Position numbers and translations under genes: made by a program. Under the pieces are notes generated by a model that did no database searches, was not told where the DNA came from, and saw only the letters and a list, made by a program, of their open reading frames with translations. Shown here piece after piece: positions 36,554-44,474 of a stretch of 64,000 nt of DNA. The number at the start of each line of letters is the position of its first letter. Within the stretch, counting starts at the first letter, position 1. Where the stretch lies: positions 248,001 to 312,000 of the forward strand of contig NZ_CP183303.1 in NCBI RefSeq assembly GCF_048541585.1, given 5' to 3'. Source of the stretch: Legionella_C sp048541585 (GTDB lineage Bacteria > Pseudomonadota > Gammaproteobacteria > Legionellales > Legionellaceae).

Positions 36554-38026
36554 TTAAGTTCGGCCATAATTATCTTCAAAGCGAATTATATCGTCTTCCC
36601 CTAAGTATTCACCACTTTGTACCTCAATGATAACTAAACTTAAAACACCAGGATTTTCTAATCTATGAAGACTACCAGCAGGAATATAAGTGGACTCGTT
36701 CATTCTAACTAACAGTTCTTTGTCATCATTAATAACGCGAGCCATACCGCTAACGACAATCCAGTGCTCACTACGATGATGATGCATTTGTAAACTGAGT
36801 TTTGCGCCTGGATTAACTTCAAGTCGTTTGATTTTGAAATTTTTTCCTTCATCTAAAATAGTATAGGTTCCCCAAGGACGATGGACAGTTTGATGTAGTT
36901 TGTAAGCTTTATGATCCTGGGCTTTTAAAGCCGTATATACATGTTTAACATCTTGCGCTTGACTCTTATCAGCAACTAGCACGGCATCGGAAGTATCAAT
37001 AATAATTAAATTTTTAAGTCCAACTGTACTAACTAAACGATTATCACTTTGAATATAACAATTTTCAGTATTATATAAGAATGCTTCTCCATTGACTCTA
37101 TTGCCTAAGTCATCTGCTGCCGCTAAATCACCTAAAGCGCCCCAAGAACCGATATCACTCCAGCCAATATCACAAGGAATTACAGCGATGGACGCTGTAT
37201 CTTTAGCTGCAGGCTCCATTACAGCATAGTCAAAGGAATTACTTGGTACGTTAGCGAAATGTGTTTGTTGTAATTGGATTTGAGTGACGCTAGTATTTGT
37301 TGCAATGATTGCTTCATCTAAGCATTGTTTAACAGTTTCATAAATATCTTTACAATATTGTTGTAGATGCTTAATAGCTGTTCCTGCTGTAAAGCAAAAC
37401 ATTCCTGAATTCCAGAAGTAGCATCCAGCATCTAAATATTCTTTTGCTTTTTCAATAGAAGGTTTTTCAATAAATTGTTTAACTAAATAGCCAAGAGCGT
37501 GTTCAGACTGATCAGAAGAGGTAAAAGGGAAATTTTTATCTATATGAATATAGCCATAACCGCTTTCAGGTGCATTTGGTTTAATGCCAAAAGTTACCAA
37601 CTTTCCATTTCTAGCAAGCTGAGTTGCTTGATCAACAGCGGTTTGAAAAGCATCTGGTAAACTAATTAAATGATCAGCGGGCAAAACTAATAAAATAGCT
37701 TCATCACCGTACTTTTTTCCTATCTGTAAAGCAGCGAGAGCAATCGCTGCAGCTGTGTTTCGGCCAAATGGCTCTAAAATATAAGATAAAAGTAGACCTT
37801 GCTGATTAATAGCACGATATTCATCTTCAGTTTTAAAAAATAATTCTCGATTTGTAACAGTTAAAATTTCTTTAACTTGTGGAATAGCCGCGCCTCTTAA
37901 GAAAGCTTTTTGTAAAAAACTTTGCCCGTCATCTAAACGTATAAAAGGTTTGGGATGTAGTTCCCGGGAAACAGGCCAAAGTCTTGAGCCTGCACCACCA
38001 CAAAGGATTGTTGGAATAATATGCAT
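36554..38026 (-). CDS. manC: mannose-1-phosphate guanylyltransferase / mannose-6-phosphate isomerase
   Basis: A 490-residue bifunctional enzyme. The N-terminal nucleotidyltransferase shows ILCGGAGSRLWPVSRELHPK and LPADHLI. EKPSIEKAKEYL and FNYAVME-type FDYAVMEPA lie mid-protein. The C-terminal cupin isomerase domain (about 375-480) carries RPWGTYTIL, the metal-binding QMHHHRSEHWIVVSG and ENPGVLSLVIIEVQSG. It produces GDP-mannose, so the polymer may contain mannose or a sugar derived from it (no gmd or fcl is seen here). It is on the minus strand with rmlD/rmlA; a repeat element lies just upstream. Confidence 0.95.
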   Translation of the reverse strand: MHIIPTILCGGAGSRLWPVSRELHPKPFIRLDDGQSFLQKAFLRGAAIPQVKEILTVTNRELFFKTEDEYRAINQQGLLLSYILEPFGRNTAAAIALAALQIGKKYGDEAILLVLPADHLISLPDAFQTAVDQATQLARNGKLVTFGIKPNAPESGYGYIHIDKNFPFTSSDQSEHALGYLVKQFIEKPSIEKAKEYLDAGCYFWNSGMFCFTAGTAIKHLQQYCKDIYETVKQCLDEAIIATNTSVTQIQLQQTHFANVPSNSFDYAVMEPAAKDTASIAVIPCDIGWSDIGSWGALGDLAAADDLGNRVNGEAFLYNTENCYIQSDNRLVSTVGLKNLIIIDTSDAVLVADKSQAQDVKHVYTALKAQDHKAYKLHQTVHRPWGTYTILDEGKNFKIKRLEVNPGAKLSLQMHHHRSEHWIVVSGMARVINDDKELLVRMNESTYIPAGSLHRLENPGVLSLVIIEVQSGEYLGEDDIIRFEDNYGRT

Positions 38027-38056
38027 GCAAGTATCTTAAATTCAATTATTAGTTAT

Positions 38057-38200
38057 TAGACTTCTTTCGAAACTGCCATTGACGGCCAATCTCAAATGAA
38101 AAAGCACTTCAAAATGCTCATGTACTTTATGTACACTGTGCTTTTTCAGCGTTTTTTCATTTGACCTTATCTCATCACTAACAGTTTCGAAAGAAGTCTA
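38057..38200. mobile_element. 144-bp MITE-like element with perfect 19-bp terminal inverted repeats
   Basis: TAGACTTCTTTCGAAACTG (38057-38075) is repeated inverted at 38182-38200 without mismatch. The outermost TA on both sides may be a TA target duplication, as made by IS630/mariner-type transposases. The interior holds a second inverted pair (AAATGAAAAAGCAC and GTGCTTTTTCA plus TTTTTCATTTG), so the whole element can fold. It has no coding capacity. It lies between manC and the initiating transferase gene and matches the copy at 2350-2492. Confidence 0.85.
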
Positions 38201-38211
38201 TTCTATAAGCC

Positions 38212-38874
38212 TTAAACAGCCCCTTTTTTAAATAAAACCTTAAGAAATGTTAAAAATAAAATTTTAATATCTAGCCATAGCCCATATTGCTCAACATACT
38301 CTAAATCAAGTTTTATTTTTTCACCGTGATTAATATTGCTTCTACCATTAACTTGCGCCCAACCTGTAATACCAGGTTTAACCTTAAGCCGTCTCAATTG
38401 TTTTTGGTTATAGCAATTGGCAATTTCTATTAATTCAGGACGAGGCCCAACTAAACTCATATTACCCATTAAAACATTAAAGAATTGTGGTAATTCATCA
38501 AGACTCGTTTTTCTTAAAATTTCACCTACACCTGTAAAATTTACTGCATGACTATTATCGCTAGCTTGTTTAAAGATAAAATCATCCGGTACTCCATTTT
38601 GCCATTGATAAGTCATAGGATTAGTTTGTTGTAATTTCATGGTGCGAAACTTGTATATATAGAAAGGTTTATTTAAATAACCTGCTCGCTTTTGGCGAAA
38701 TAAAACTGGAAAGCCATCATCCATGACTATACAAATAGCAACCATTAGGTAAATAGGCAGCAGCAAAATTATAGCTGTTAAGCTGACTAAAATGTCAATA
38801 CTTCTCTTTACATAATCATATAGTCTTTGCAATGATTTTGACATGTTTTTTATCAATATCTGTGTATTCTTCAT
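38212..38874 (-). CDS. initiating bacterial sugar transferase (PglC/WcaJ type)
   Basis: A 220-residue membrane-anchored phosphoglycosyl transferase. One hydrophobic N-terminal hairpin (SIDILVSLTAIILLLPIYLMV without long extra helices) precedes the catalytic part: FRQKRAGYLNKPFYIYKFRTM, TSLDELPQFFNVLMGNMSLVGPRPEL-type segments, and VKPGITGWAQVNGR. It moves a sugar phosphate onto undecaprenyl phosphate and so starts O-chain or core-linked glycan synthesis. The short form resembles PglC more than WcaJ. Its 5' end overlaps the preceding gene by 59 bases. The ATG at 38874 has an AGGTGG site; a second ATG at 38844 would shorten the overlap. Confidence 0.9.
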   Translation of the reverse strand: MKNTQILIKNMSKSLQRLYDYVKRSIDILVSLTAIILLLPIYLMVAICIVMDDGFPVLFRQKRAGYLNKPFYIYKFRTMKLQQTNPMTYQWQNGVPDDFIFKQASDNSHAVNFTGVGEILRKTSLDELPQFFNVLMGNMSLVGPRPELIEIANCYNQKQLRRLKVKPGITGWAQVNGRSNINHGEKIKLDLEYVEQYGLWLDIKILFLTFLKVLFKKGAV

Positions 38875-39793
38875 TCTTTTTTAACCCACCTGTGCCATTG
38901 GCAATACCGATAATATGTTTTGGTTGCCAAACTGCGTCAAGTACTACATCTCCTTTTTTACCAATTATGCCACCTGCAACACAGTTTACTCCGTGTAGCA
39001 TTACATAGCCTGCAATTGACTTAAAGAAGGAAGAATTAGCAATCTGATTATGGGCTACTAGTAAGGGTGTAGCAATTCTAACATCAAGCCGCATAATACT
39101 AATATTTTTTAGTACAGCCTTCTCTATAAAAGCAGAAGTTAAATTATTGATTCCTATATCCACTACAAATGCGTTTTGATTTAAGCAATCAAGGTAGGAT
39201 ACGTCAAGAATATTCTCAGCAGAAATTGCTGTAATTAAAACATCATGGAAAGATGATTTATTAAATTCATTTATTTTATATTCAGTATAGCTAGGTAAAA
39301 TTAAATTTAAGGCTGTAATTACTTGTCTTGCTTTGTTTTCGTTTCTGCCTGTAAGAGTAATACAGGAATCATGTTCCGCTAAGCGTAAGGCAAGTTTTGT
39401 TGCAATATTGCCGGTGCCATAGATTAAAATTTTTTTTTTGCTTAATTGATAGTTAAAATACTGATTAACCAAATGATAGGCTGAATCTACCGTAATATCG
39501 TTAGGTTTATAAGGTAGGAGCTGACCTTTTACGGTTGTTTTGGCAAGATCCCATAAATGAATTGCTTGCTTGCGTTCAACGTCAACAAGAAAAGTGGTAA
39601 TATATTGATCTAAATAAAGTAGTGCTTGTTTGGCAATTTTTTCATCAGTTAAAATAATACTTAAAACACGCTCCTTGCCAAATTGACGAAAAGGTAAAAG
39701 CCGATTTTCTCCGTGCTTTTTTGAAGTTGTGCTAATTAAAGCGATTGAGAGATTTTCAAAGTTCAATGCCTTAAGTTCTTCTAATAAGGACAT
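38816..39793 (-). CDS. Rossmann-fold oxidoreductase-like protein (shikimate/methylene-H4MPT dehydrogenase-like)
   Basis: A 325-residue soluble protein. Residues ~138-165 (KKKILIYGTGNIATKLALRL) form a dinucleotide-binding Rossmann motif, followed by TLTGRNENKA, a strand-helix typical of NADP specificity. The later VVDIGINNLT and GVNCVAGGIIGKKGDVVLD segments resemble the active-site strands of the shikimate and methylene-tetrahydromethanopterin dehydrogenase superfamily, but the match is general. It overlaps the sugar transferase gene by 59 bases, so they are probably made together. The product may act on a sugar nucleotide or modify a cofactor. Actual function is not known to me. Confidence 0.55.
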   Translation of the reverse strand: MSLLEELKALNFENLSIALISTTSKKHGENRLLPFRQFGKERVLSIILTDEKIAKQALLYLDQYITTFLVDVERKQAIHLWDLAKTTVKGQLLPYKPNDITVDSAYHLVNQYFNYQLSKKKILIYGTGNIATKLALRLAEHDSCITLTGRNENKARQVITALNLILPSYTEYKINEFNKSSFHDVLITAISAENILDVSYLDCLNQNAFVVDIGINNLTSAFIEKAVLKNISIMRLDVRIATPLLVAHNQIANSSFFKSIAGYVMLHGVNCVAGGIIGKKGDVVLDAVWQPKHIIGIANGTGGLKKNEEYTDIDKKHVKIIAKTI

Positions 39794-39982
39794 AGGGCTC
39801 CTTTAAAGCTTAATAACAAATTCTAAAATCAGATAGTCTAGCATGTTTTATTCCTCTAATTGCATAAATTATAAGTTAATAACTTAGCAAATCTTTTATT
39901 GCATGGTTGATATATAATCCACTTTGTAAATATAAAATTATTAACGTATAATTTGTATACACAACATGGAAGGATAAAACCT

Positions 39983-40210
39983 ATGAAAAAAGTTATGATA
40001 CTCTTAGCTGTGTCATTGCTTGGTTTAGTAGGCTGTACAACAAGTGAATCAATTTATAATCCTCGTTATAATAGAGACTATGTTTACTCAGTAGGTTTTT
40101 ATGGCTATCAGCCCCAATGGGTCACAAATTATTACTCCGGTGTTCCAACGCAATGTGGCTTAGGTTGTAGTCGTGTTTATCCACGTGGCTGGTATATGCG
40201 AAAGTGGTAG
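39983..40210 (+). CDS. small lipoprotein (75 aa)
   Basis: From ATG 39983 (AGGA 8 bases before) the product starts MKKVMILLAVSLLGLVGC, a lipoprotein signal with lipobox LVGC, so Cys18 would be acylated. The mature part (57 residues) is rich in tyrosine, glycine and arginine (NPRYNRDYVYSVGFYGYQ, then RGWYMRKW) with a further pair of cysteines in QCGLGC. An upstream ATG at 39953 lacks a ribosome binding site and would bury the signal. It resembles small Tyr-rich Legionella outer-membrane lipoproteins but I cannot name a family. It stands alone and ends at an inverted repeat. Confidence 0.75.
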   Translation: MKKVMILLAVSLLGLVGCTTSESIYNPRYNRDYVYSVGFYGYQPQWVTNYYSGVPTQCGLGCSRVYPRGWYMRKW

Positions 40211-40233
40211 GCAACTTCAACATATAACGATTT

Positions 40234-40284
40234 ATATTAGACTTCTTTTTAAACTCCTATATGGATGAGTAAGAAGTCTAATAT
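40234..40284. repeat. 14-bp perfect inverted repeat, likely ends-only derivative of the 144-bp element
   Basis: ATATTAGACTTCTT (40234-40247) pairs perfectly with AAGAAGTCTAATAT (40271-40284). The sequence TTAGACTTCTTT...AAACT at its left matches the terminal repeat at 38057, with the same TA at the edges, but the interior is only ~23 bases. It is placed to act as a terminator for the lipoprotein gene. Confidence 0.7.
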
Positions 40285-40638
40285 TATAAATTTGCTAGCA
40301 TATTTATAATATCTTCAATAAATTTTGCTTTGTATGCTAATTCTTCTTGCAGTCCTTAATGTTATACAAAATAATATTGTCCTTAAATGCAGGTATAGAT
40401 AGTTATTTATATAGCATCATCCACTAAGTTTTATATTACGTGACGCTATATAAATCATACTTTGTTGTCATTGGAGGACATTTCAAGCCACAATTTCACA
40501 ATTTAAAGATATTTTTTCTATGTTTAATTCTTATGCTCTGTATTACATGATTAATGCAATACTTAATTTTAAATTAAAAAGGAAAGATATACTGCTTCTG
40601 TAACAAACTTAATTTGATAATCGCTTATGAGGTAGCTG
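40285..40638. other. intergenic gap before the RimK-like gene
   Basis: About 350 AT-rich bases with no open frame of note. The DNA around 40400-40450 (ATATAGCATCATCC, then TGACGCTATATAAATC) contains a loose inverted pair. The promoter of the RimK-like gene is expected here but no clean -35/-10 pair stands out. Confidence 0.35.
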
Positions 40639-41550
40639 ATGAAGGGCTGGATATTTTATAAGAGAAATGGACAGGAATTAACCGCCAATGATCATGGAGT
40701 AAATCGATTTTTATCAGTTGCTAATAAATTACAAATTGAATTAGAAATCTTTAAGCCAGAGCAATTTGACGTTATTGTTGCCAATCAAAAAGAAAAAATA
40801 ATTCTGCTAAATGGGAAGCAAATTGATTTACCAGATTTCATTATGCCCCGCTTAGGTGCGGAAACCTCTTATCATACTTTAAATTTAATTCGTCAATTAG
40901 AATTATTAGGCGTTTGTAGCATTAATAATGCTGATGCTATTGCGACGGTAAAAGACAGGATTCGAGTAAGTCAATTATTAACTTATAATGAGTTACCTGT
41001 ACCTAAAACCATGGCAATTAATGCCCCCATTTCGTTTGAACTAATTAAGCAAGAAATTGGTTATCCATTGGTGGTTAAAAATATGACTAGTGCTCGGGGT
41101 ATTGGCGTGCATTTATGTGAGACAGCTGATTCTTTTCAAGATTTAATAGGCCTTTTAGGTTCACAATTTAATCAAAAATTAGTGATTCAACAATTTATCG
41201 CCAACAGTTATGGGCGAGATTTACGAATATTTGTTTTAGGGCAAGAAATAGTCGGCTGTATGCAACGGGTTGCAAAAGCTGGATTTAAAGCCAATTTTTC
41301 ACTTGGCGGTAAGGTAAAACCGTTTGACTTAACACCTGAAATTACTCATTTAGCATTAGAATGTTCAAAAATTGTTAATTTAGATATTGCTGGTATTGAC
41401 CTGTTATTTGGCAACGAGGGTTATTACATCTGTGAAGCTAATTCCTCTCCAGGATTTAAAGGAATGGAGCTTGCTACAGGCGAAGATGTTGCAACAAAAA
41501 TTATGGATTATGTAATTAATAAAGTTAATCAACGCAATTCTAAAAATTAA
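40639..41550 (+). CDS. RimK-family ATP-grasp ligase
   Basis: A 303-residue ATP-grasp enzyme. The N-terminal domain carries DFIMPRLGAETSYHTLN. In the ATP-grasp core YPLVVKNMTSARGIGVHL supplies the ATP-binding lysine and glycine loop, FIANSYGRDLRIFVLG the adenine-side residues, and FGNEGYYICEANSSPGF the metal-binding E-x-N. RimK adds glutamate to ribosomal protein S6, and related enzymes make gamma-glutamyl peptides or citryl-glutamate. Its neighbours are translation factors (efp, epmB), which fits a ribosome-modifying role. It is convergent with efp, with a shared terminator between. Confidence 0.85.
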   Translation: MKGWIFYKRNGQELTANDHGVNRFLSVANKLQIELEIFKPEQFDVIVANQKEKIILLNGKQIDLPDFIMPRLGAETSYHTLNLIRQLELLGVCSINNADAIATVKDRIRVSQLLTYNELPVPKTMAINAPISFELIKQEIGYPLVVKNMTSARGIGVHLCETADSFQDLIGLLGSQFNQKLVIQQFIANSYGRDLRIFVLGQEIVGCMQRVAKAGFKANFSLGGKVKPFDLTPEITHLALECSKIVNLDIAGIDLLFGNEGYYICEANSSPGFKGMELATGEDVATKIMDYVINKVNQRNSKN

Positions 41551-41599
41551 TTAAATGCTAGATTAGCATTAATCAAATATAGTAAGTTGCTATTTAAAT

Positions 41600-41619
41600 A
41601 ACCCCTCCATAGAGGGGTT
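41600..41619. terminator. bidirectional terminator between RimK-like gene and efp
   Basis: AACCCCTC (41600-41607) and GAGGGGTT (41612-41619) form a perfect 8-bp GC-rich stem with a four-base loop. On the minus strand it is followed by ATTTAAAT, and on the plus strand by AAAG. It lies 8 bases beyond the efp stop and 50 beyond the RimK-like stop. Confidence 0.8.
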
Positions 41620-41626
41620 AAAGAGG

Positions 41627-42196
41627 CTATTCTTTCGCACGTGAAACATATTCACCTTTACGAGTATCTACTTTAACTAGTTCACCCGTCTGAACAAATA
41701 AAGGTACTCTAACTACAGCCCCTGTTTCAAGAGTTGCAGGTTTACCACCGCCACCTGAGGTATCTCCTCTGACACCTGGATCAGTTTCGGTGATTGCTAA
41801 AATAACGAAGTTTGGTGGAGTAACTTGAATGGGCTCATTATTCCATAGGGTGAGAACACAGATATCTTGCTCTTTCAACCACTGTTCAGCATCAGCTAGA
41901 ATTTCTCTATTTACGGCATATTGTTCAAATGTATCAGGAACCATGAAATGCCACTGTTCTCCATCATTATATAAATATTGCATTTCCACATCAGCCACAT
42001 CAGCAGATGGTAATGTATCGCCGGACTTAAACGTTCGTTCAACAACGCGACCTGTCTTTAAGTTACGTATTTTGACTCGAGTAAAGGCCTGCCCTTTCCC
42101 TGGCTTAACAAATTCACAATCAATAATGCTACAAGGGGCATTATCAACCATAACTTTTAAACCATTTTTAAATTCATTTGTGCTATAAGTGGCCAT
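41627..42196 (-). CDS. efp: elongation factor P
   Basis: A 189-residue protein of the exact usual EF-P length. VKPGKGQAFTRVK holds Lys34, the residue that receives (R)-beta-lysine in the EpmA/EpmB pathway. The three domains are visible: KOW-like (1-65), OB (66-128) and the C-terminal DPGVRGDTSGGGGKPATLE signature (about 150-168). It relieves ribosome stalling at polyproline. It is divergent from epmB with 70 bases between, a pairing that supports lysine modification. epmA is not in this window. Confidence 0.98.
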   Translation of the reverse strand: MATYSTNEFKNGLKVMVDNAPCSIIDCEFVKPGKGQAFTRVKIRNLKTGRVVERTFKSGDTLPSADVADVEMQYLYNDGEQWHFMVPDTFEQYAVNREILADAEQWLKEQDICVLTLWNNEPIQVTPPNFVILAITETDPGVRGDTSGGGGKPATLETGAVVRVPLFVQTGELVKVDTRKGEYVSRAKE

Positions 42197-42266
42197 TAGT
42201 GCTCCACAGTTGAGATTTGGTTTTAAATTAGATAGAGTTCACCAGTTTAGCAAGTATGTCTAATGA

Positions 42267-43250
42267 ATGCGAGATTCTATTGTGAGTTGGAAAAAAATAT
42301 TAGCTCAAGGCTTTACCTCTTCGTATGATTTACTGAAATTTTTAGAATTACCTGTAGAGTTAGCTAATGAAGCAGCAAGTAAACAATTTAAGACTCGAGT
42401 TCCTCATGGTTTTGCAACACGTATGCAAAAGCGCAACCCGCATGATCCATTATTGCTGCAAGTTCTCGCTACGGACTTTGAAATAGAAAAAGTAGAAAAT
42501 TATACTAAAGATCCTTTAGAAGAAGCTAAAAGCAATCTTATACCAGGTTTACTCCATAAATACGAAGGACGAATTTTATTAACATTAACAGGGAGTTGTG
42601 CTGTTAATTGCCGCTATTGTTTTAGAAGACATTTCTCTTATCAAGATAATAATCCAGGCAAAGAAGGTTGGCAAAAAATAATTCAGTATTTGCAGGAGAA
42701 TCCGAGTATTTATGAAGTTATTTTAAGTGGTGGTGACCCCTTAGTCGCGCCTGATAAGATGTTAGAAGAACTTATTAAGCAACTAGAGGCGATTGAGCAT
42801 ATAAAGATATTACGCATTCATACACGTATTCCTATCGTTTTACCTGAGCGTATAACTGATGCTTTTTTGCAACTATTAAAGGCTACATCGTTACATAAAA
42901 TAATTGTTCTTCATTGTAATCATGCTCAAGAAATAGACAGTCAGGTTAAGGTTGTATGCCGAAAGTTAATTGAGGCTGATTGTACTTTACTAAATCAAGC
43001 AGTGCTTCTTAAGGGTATTAACGATCACGTCGATACGCTAACTAATTTGAGTAGGTCGCTATTTGATTGCGGTATTTTACCTTACTATCTACACTTGTTA
43101 GATAAAGTTACAGGTGCTGCTCATTTTGACTTACCGCTAGAAGAAGCGCGTAAGCTTTATCAGCAACTTCAAACAAAATTACCTGGTTATTTAGTCCCAA
43201 AATTAGCTTATGAAGAGCCAGGAAAAAAGAGTAAAACCTTGCTGTATTAA
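42267..43250 (+). CDS. epmB: EF-P beta-lysylation protein EpmB (radical SAM 2,3-aminomutase)
   Basis: A 327-residue radical SAM enzyme related to lysine 2,3-aminomutase. LLTLTGSCAVNCRYCFRRHF carries the CxxxCxxC iron-sulfur triad, and ILSGGDPLV and ILRIHTRIPIVLPERIT are typical of the family. It lacks the extra C-terminal domain of the catabolic enzyme. It turns alpha-lysine into (R)-beta-lysine, which EpmA attaches to EF-P. The divergent efp gene confirms this. Confidence 0.95.
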   Translation: MRDSIVSWKKILAQGFTSSYDLLKFLELPVELANEAASKQFKTRVPHGFATRMQKRNPHDPLLLQVLATDFEIEKVENYTKDPLEEAKSNLIPGLLHKYEGRILLTLTGSCAVNCRYCFRRHFSYQDNNPGKEGWQKIIQYLQENPSIYEVILSGGDPLVAPDKMLEELIKQLEAIEHIKILRIHTRIPIVLPERITDAFLQLLKATSLHKIIVLHCNHAQEIDSQVKVVCRKLIEADCTLLNQAVLLKGINDHVDTLTNLSRSLFDCGILPYYLHLLDKVTGAAHFDLPLEEARKLYQQLQTKLPGYLVPKLAYEEPGKKSKTLLY

Positions 43251-43294
43251 CTGGATTTTTTTCAAACACTAATGAAAGACATCTCATTATAATT

Positions 43295-44236
43295 TCATAT
43301 TTTTTTAAATACAGAACCAACAAATAGACCTAAGTCACCTAAAAAGGTTTGCCTATATATACCCAGCCGCTTTAATTTAAAAGCGTTAATAATAAATATC
43401 GCTTTGCGCGCTGCAATAAATTGATGAAGAATTAGCCTATTTTCTTTAATGAGTATATGTTCGATGGGTAATAAGGCTTGTATATTTTGATCAATCCACT
43501 GTTTTATACGGCCTTGAAACAATCCTTTGATTCTACAAAGGCGCGCCCCTATTCCCATATTGCCGCCAATTAAGTTCGCTTGATGTTGTCTGTAATTAAC
43601 AGTGGGGTAAGAGTCATAAAATATTTTACCACCGGCTCCAGTAACTAATAAGTAAGTCCACCAATCATGGGCAATGAGGGAAGAATTTTCTCTAGTTAAT
43701 TTTAAAAGAGTGAGGGTGGCGTGGTTAAATACCATCGTATTTCCACCACCAATATTTTGCACTAAAGCATTTAGAAATCCGGAAGGTTTTTGAAAGAGGG
43801 GCGAGAAGCCAATTTCATTTCCTTGTTCATCAATAAGCCTAGTCCTTGAGCAATATAAAGTAGGAATGGCGCTAGATATATGATCTATCCAATGCAGCGC
43901 TCTTTCTAATTTAGATAAATCCCAAATGTCATCTTGATCAGCATAAGCATAATAGTTTTCATCGGTATTGGCTCGGAAAACTAAAGATAGAAAGTTAGCT
44001 GCAAAGCCTTGCTTAGGGCCGTTGAATAAATAAATTTTATTTGGATAAAGTGCTTGATAATTATTTATAATAGTTATTGTATTATCATTTGAGCCATCAT
44101 CAGAAACCCAAATTTCCCAATTTTTATGTGTCTGATTAATAATTGAATCAAGTTGTTCTATCAAGTAACGTTGTCCGTTAAATGTGCACATAAAAATAAT
44201 AATTTTTGGATTAGTATTGCTTTTAATAATAGTCAC
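43295..44236 (-). CDS. family 2 glycosyltransferase (rhamnosyltransferase-like)
   Basis: A 313-residue protein with the GT2 fold: IIFMCTFNGQRYLIEQLDSI start, WVSDDGSNDNT, YAYADQDDIWDLSKLERA with the metal-binding D-x-D, and IGGGNTMVFNHATL. These motifs are close to rhamnosyltransferases such as RfbF/WbbL-type enzymes. It would add a residue, probably rhamnose, to the O-chain or core. It is alone on its strand, convergent with epmB (45 bases) and divergent from the O-acetylation pair. Confidence 0.85.
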   Translation of the reverse strand: MTIIKSNTNPKIIIFMCTFNGQRYLIEQLDSIINQTHKNWEIWVSDDGSNDNTITIINNYQALYPNKIYLFNGPKQGFAANFLSLVFRANTDENYYAYADQDDIWDLSKLERALHWIDHISSAIPTLYCSRTRLIDEQGNEIGFSPLFQKPSGFLNALVQNIGGGNTMVFNHATLTLLKLTRENSSLIAHDWWTYLLVTGAGGKIFYDSYPTVNYRQHQANLIGGNMGIGARLCRIKGLFQGRIKQWIDQNIQALLPIEHILIKENRLILHQFIAARKAIFIINAFKLKRLGIYRQTFLGDLGLFVGSVFKKI

Positions 44237-44474
44237 TTTAAGAAAATAGTTTATTAGCTGATCTTAGGTAATTACATTATTTTTGTAAATATTTTACTAA
44301 CTATTAAATTAACAAAGCTGTCTTTAACTTAATTTAGTAGAGAGAACTTCCTTAGTAAGAAAAAAGATGATAATTTATGTCCCTAAAAAGGATTCTTTAC
44401 TTTAAGAATTGTAAAATTTTAGCGTTGAATCGGCTTAATTATACAAAAATATTTCTATATATAGGCAGCATAGG

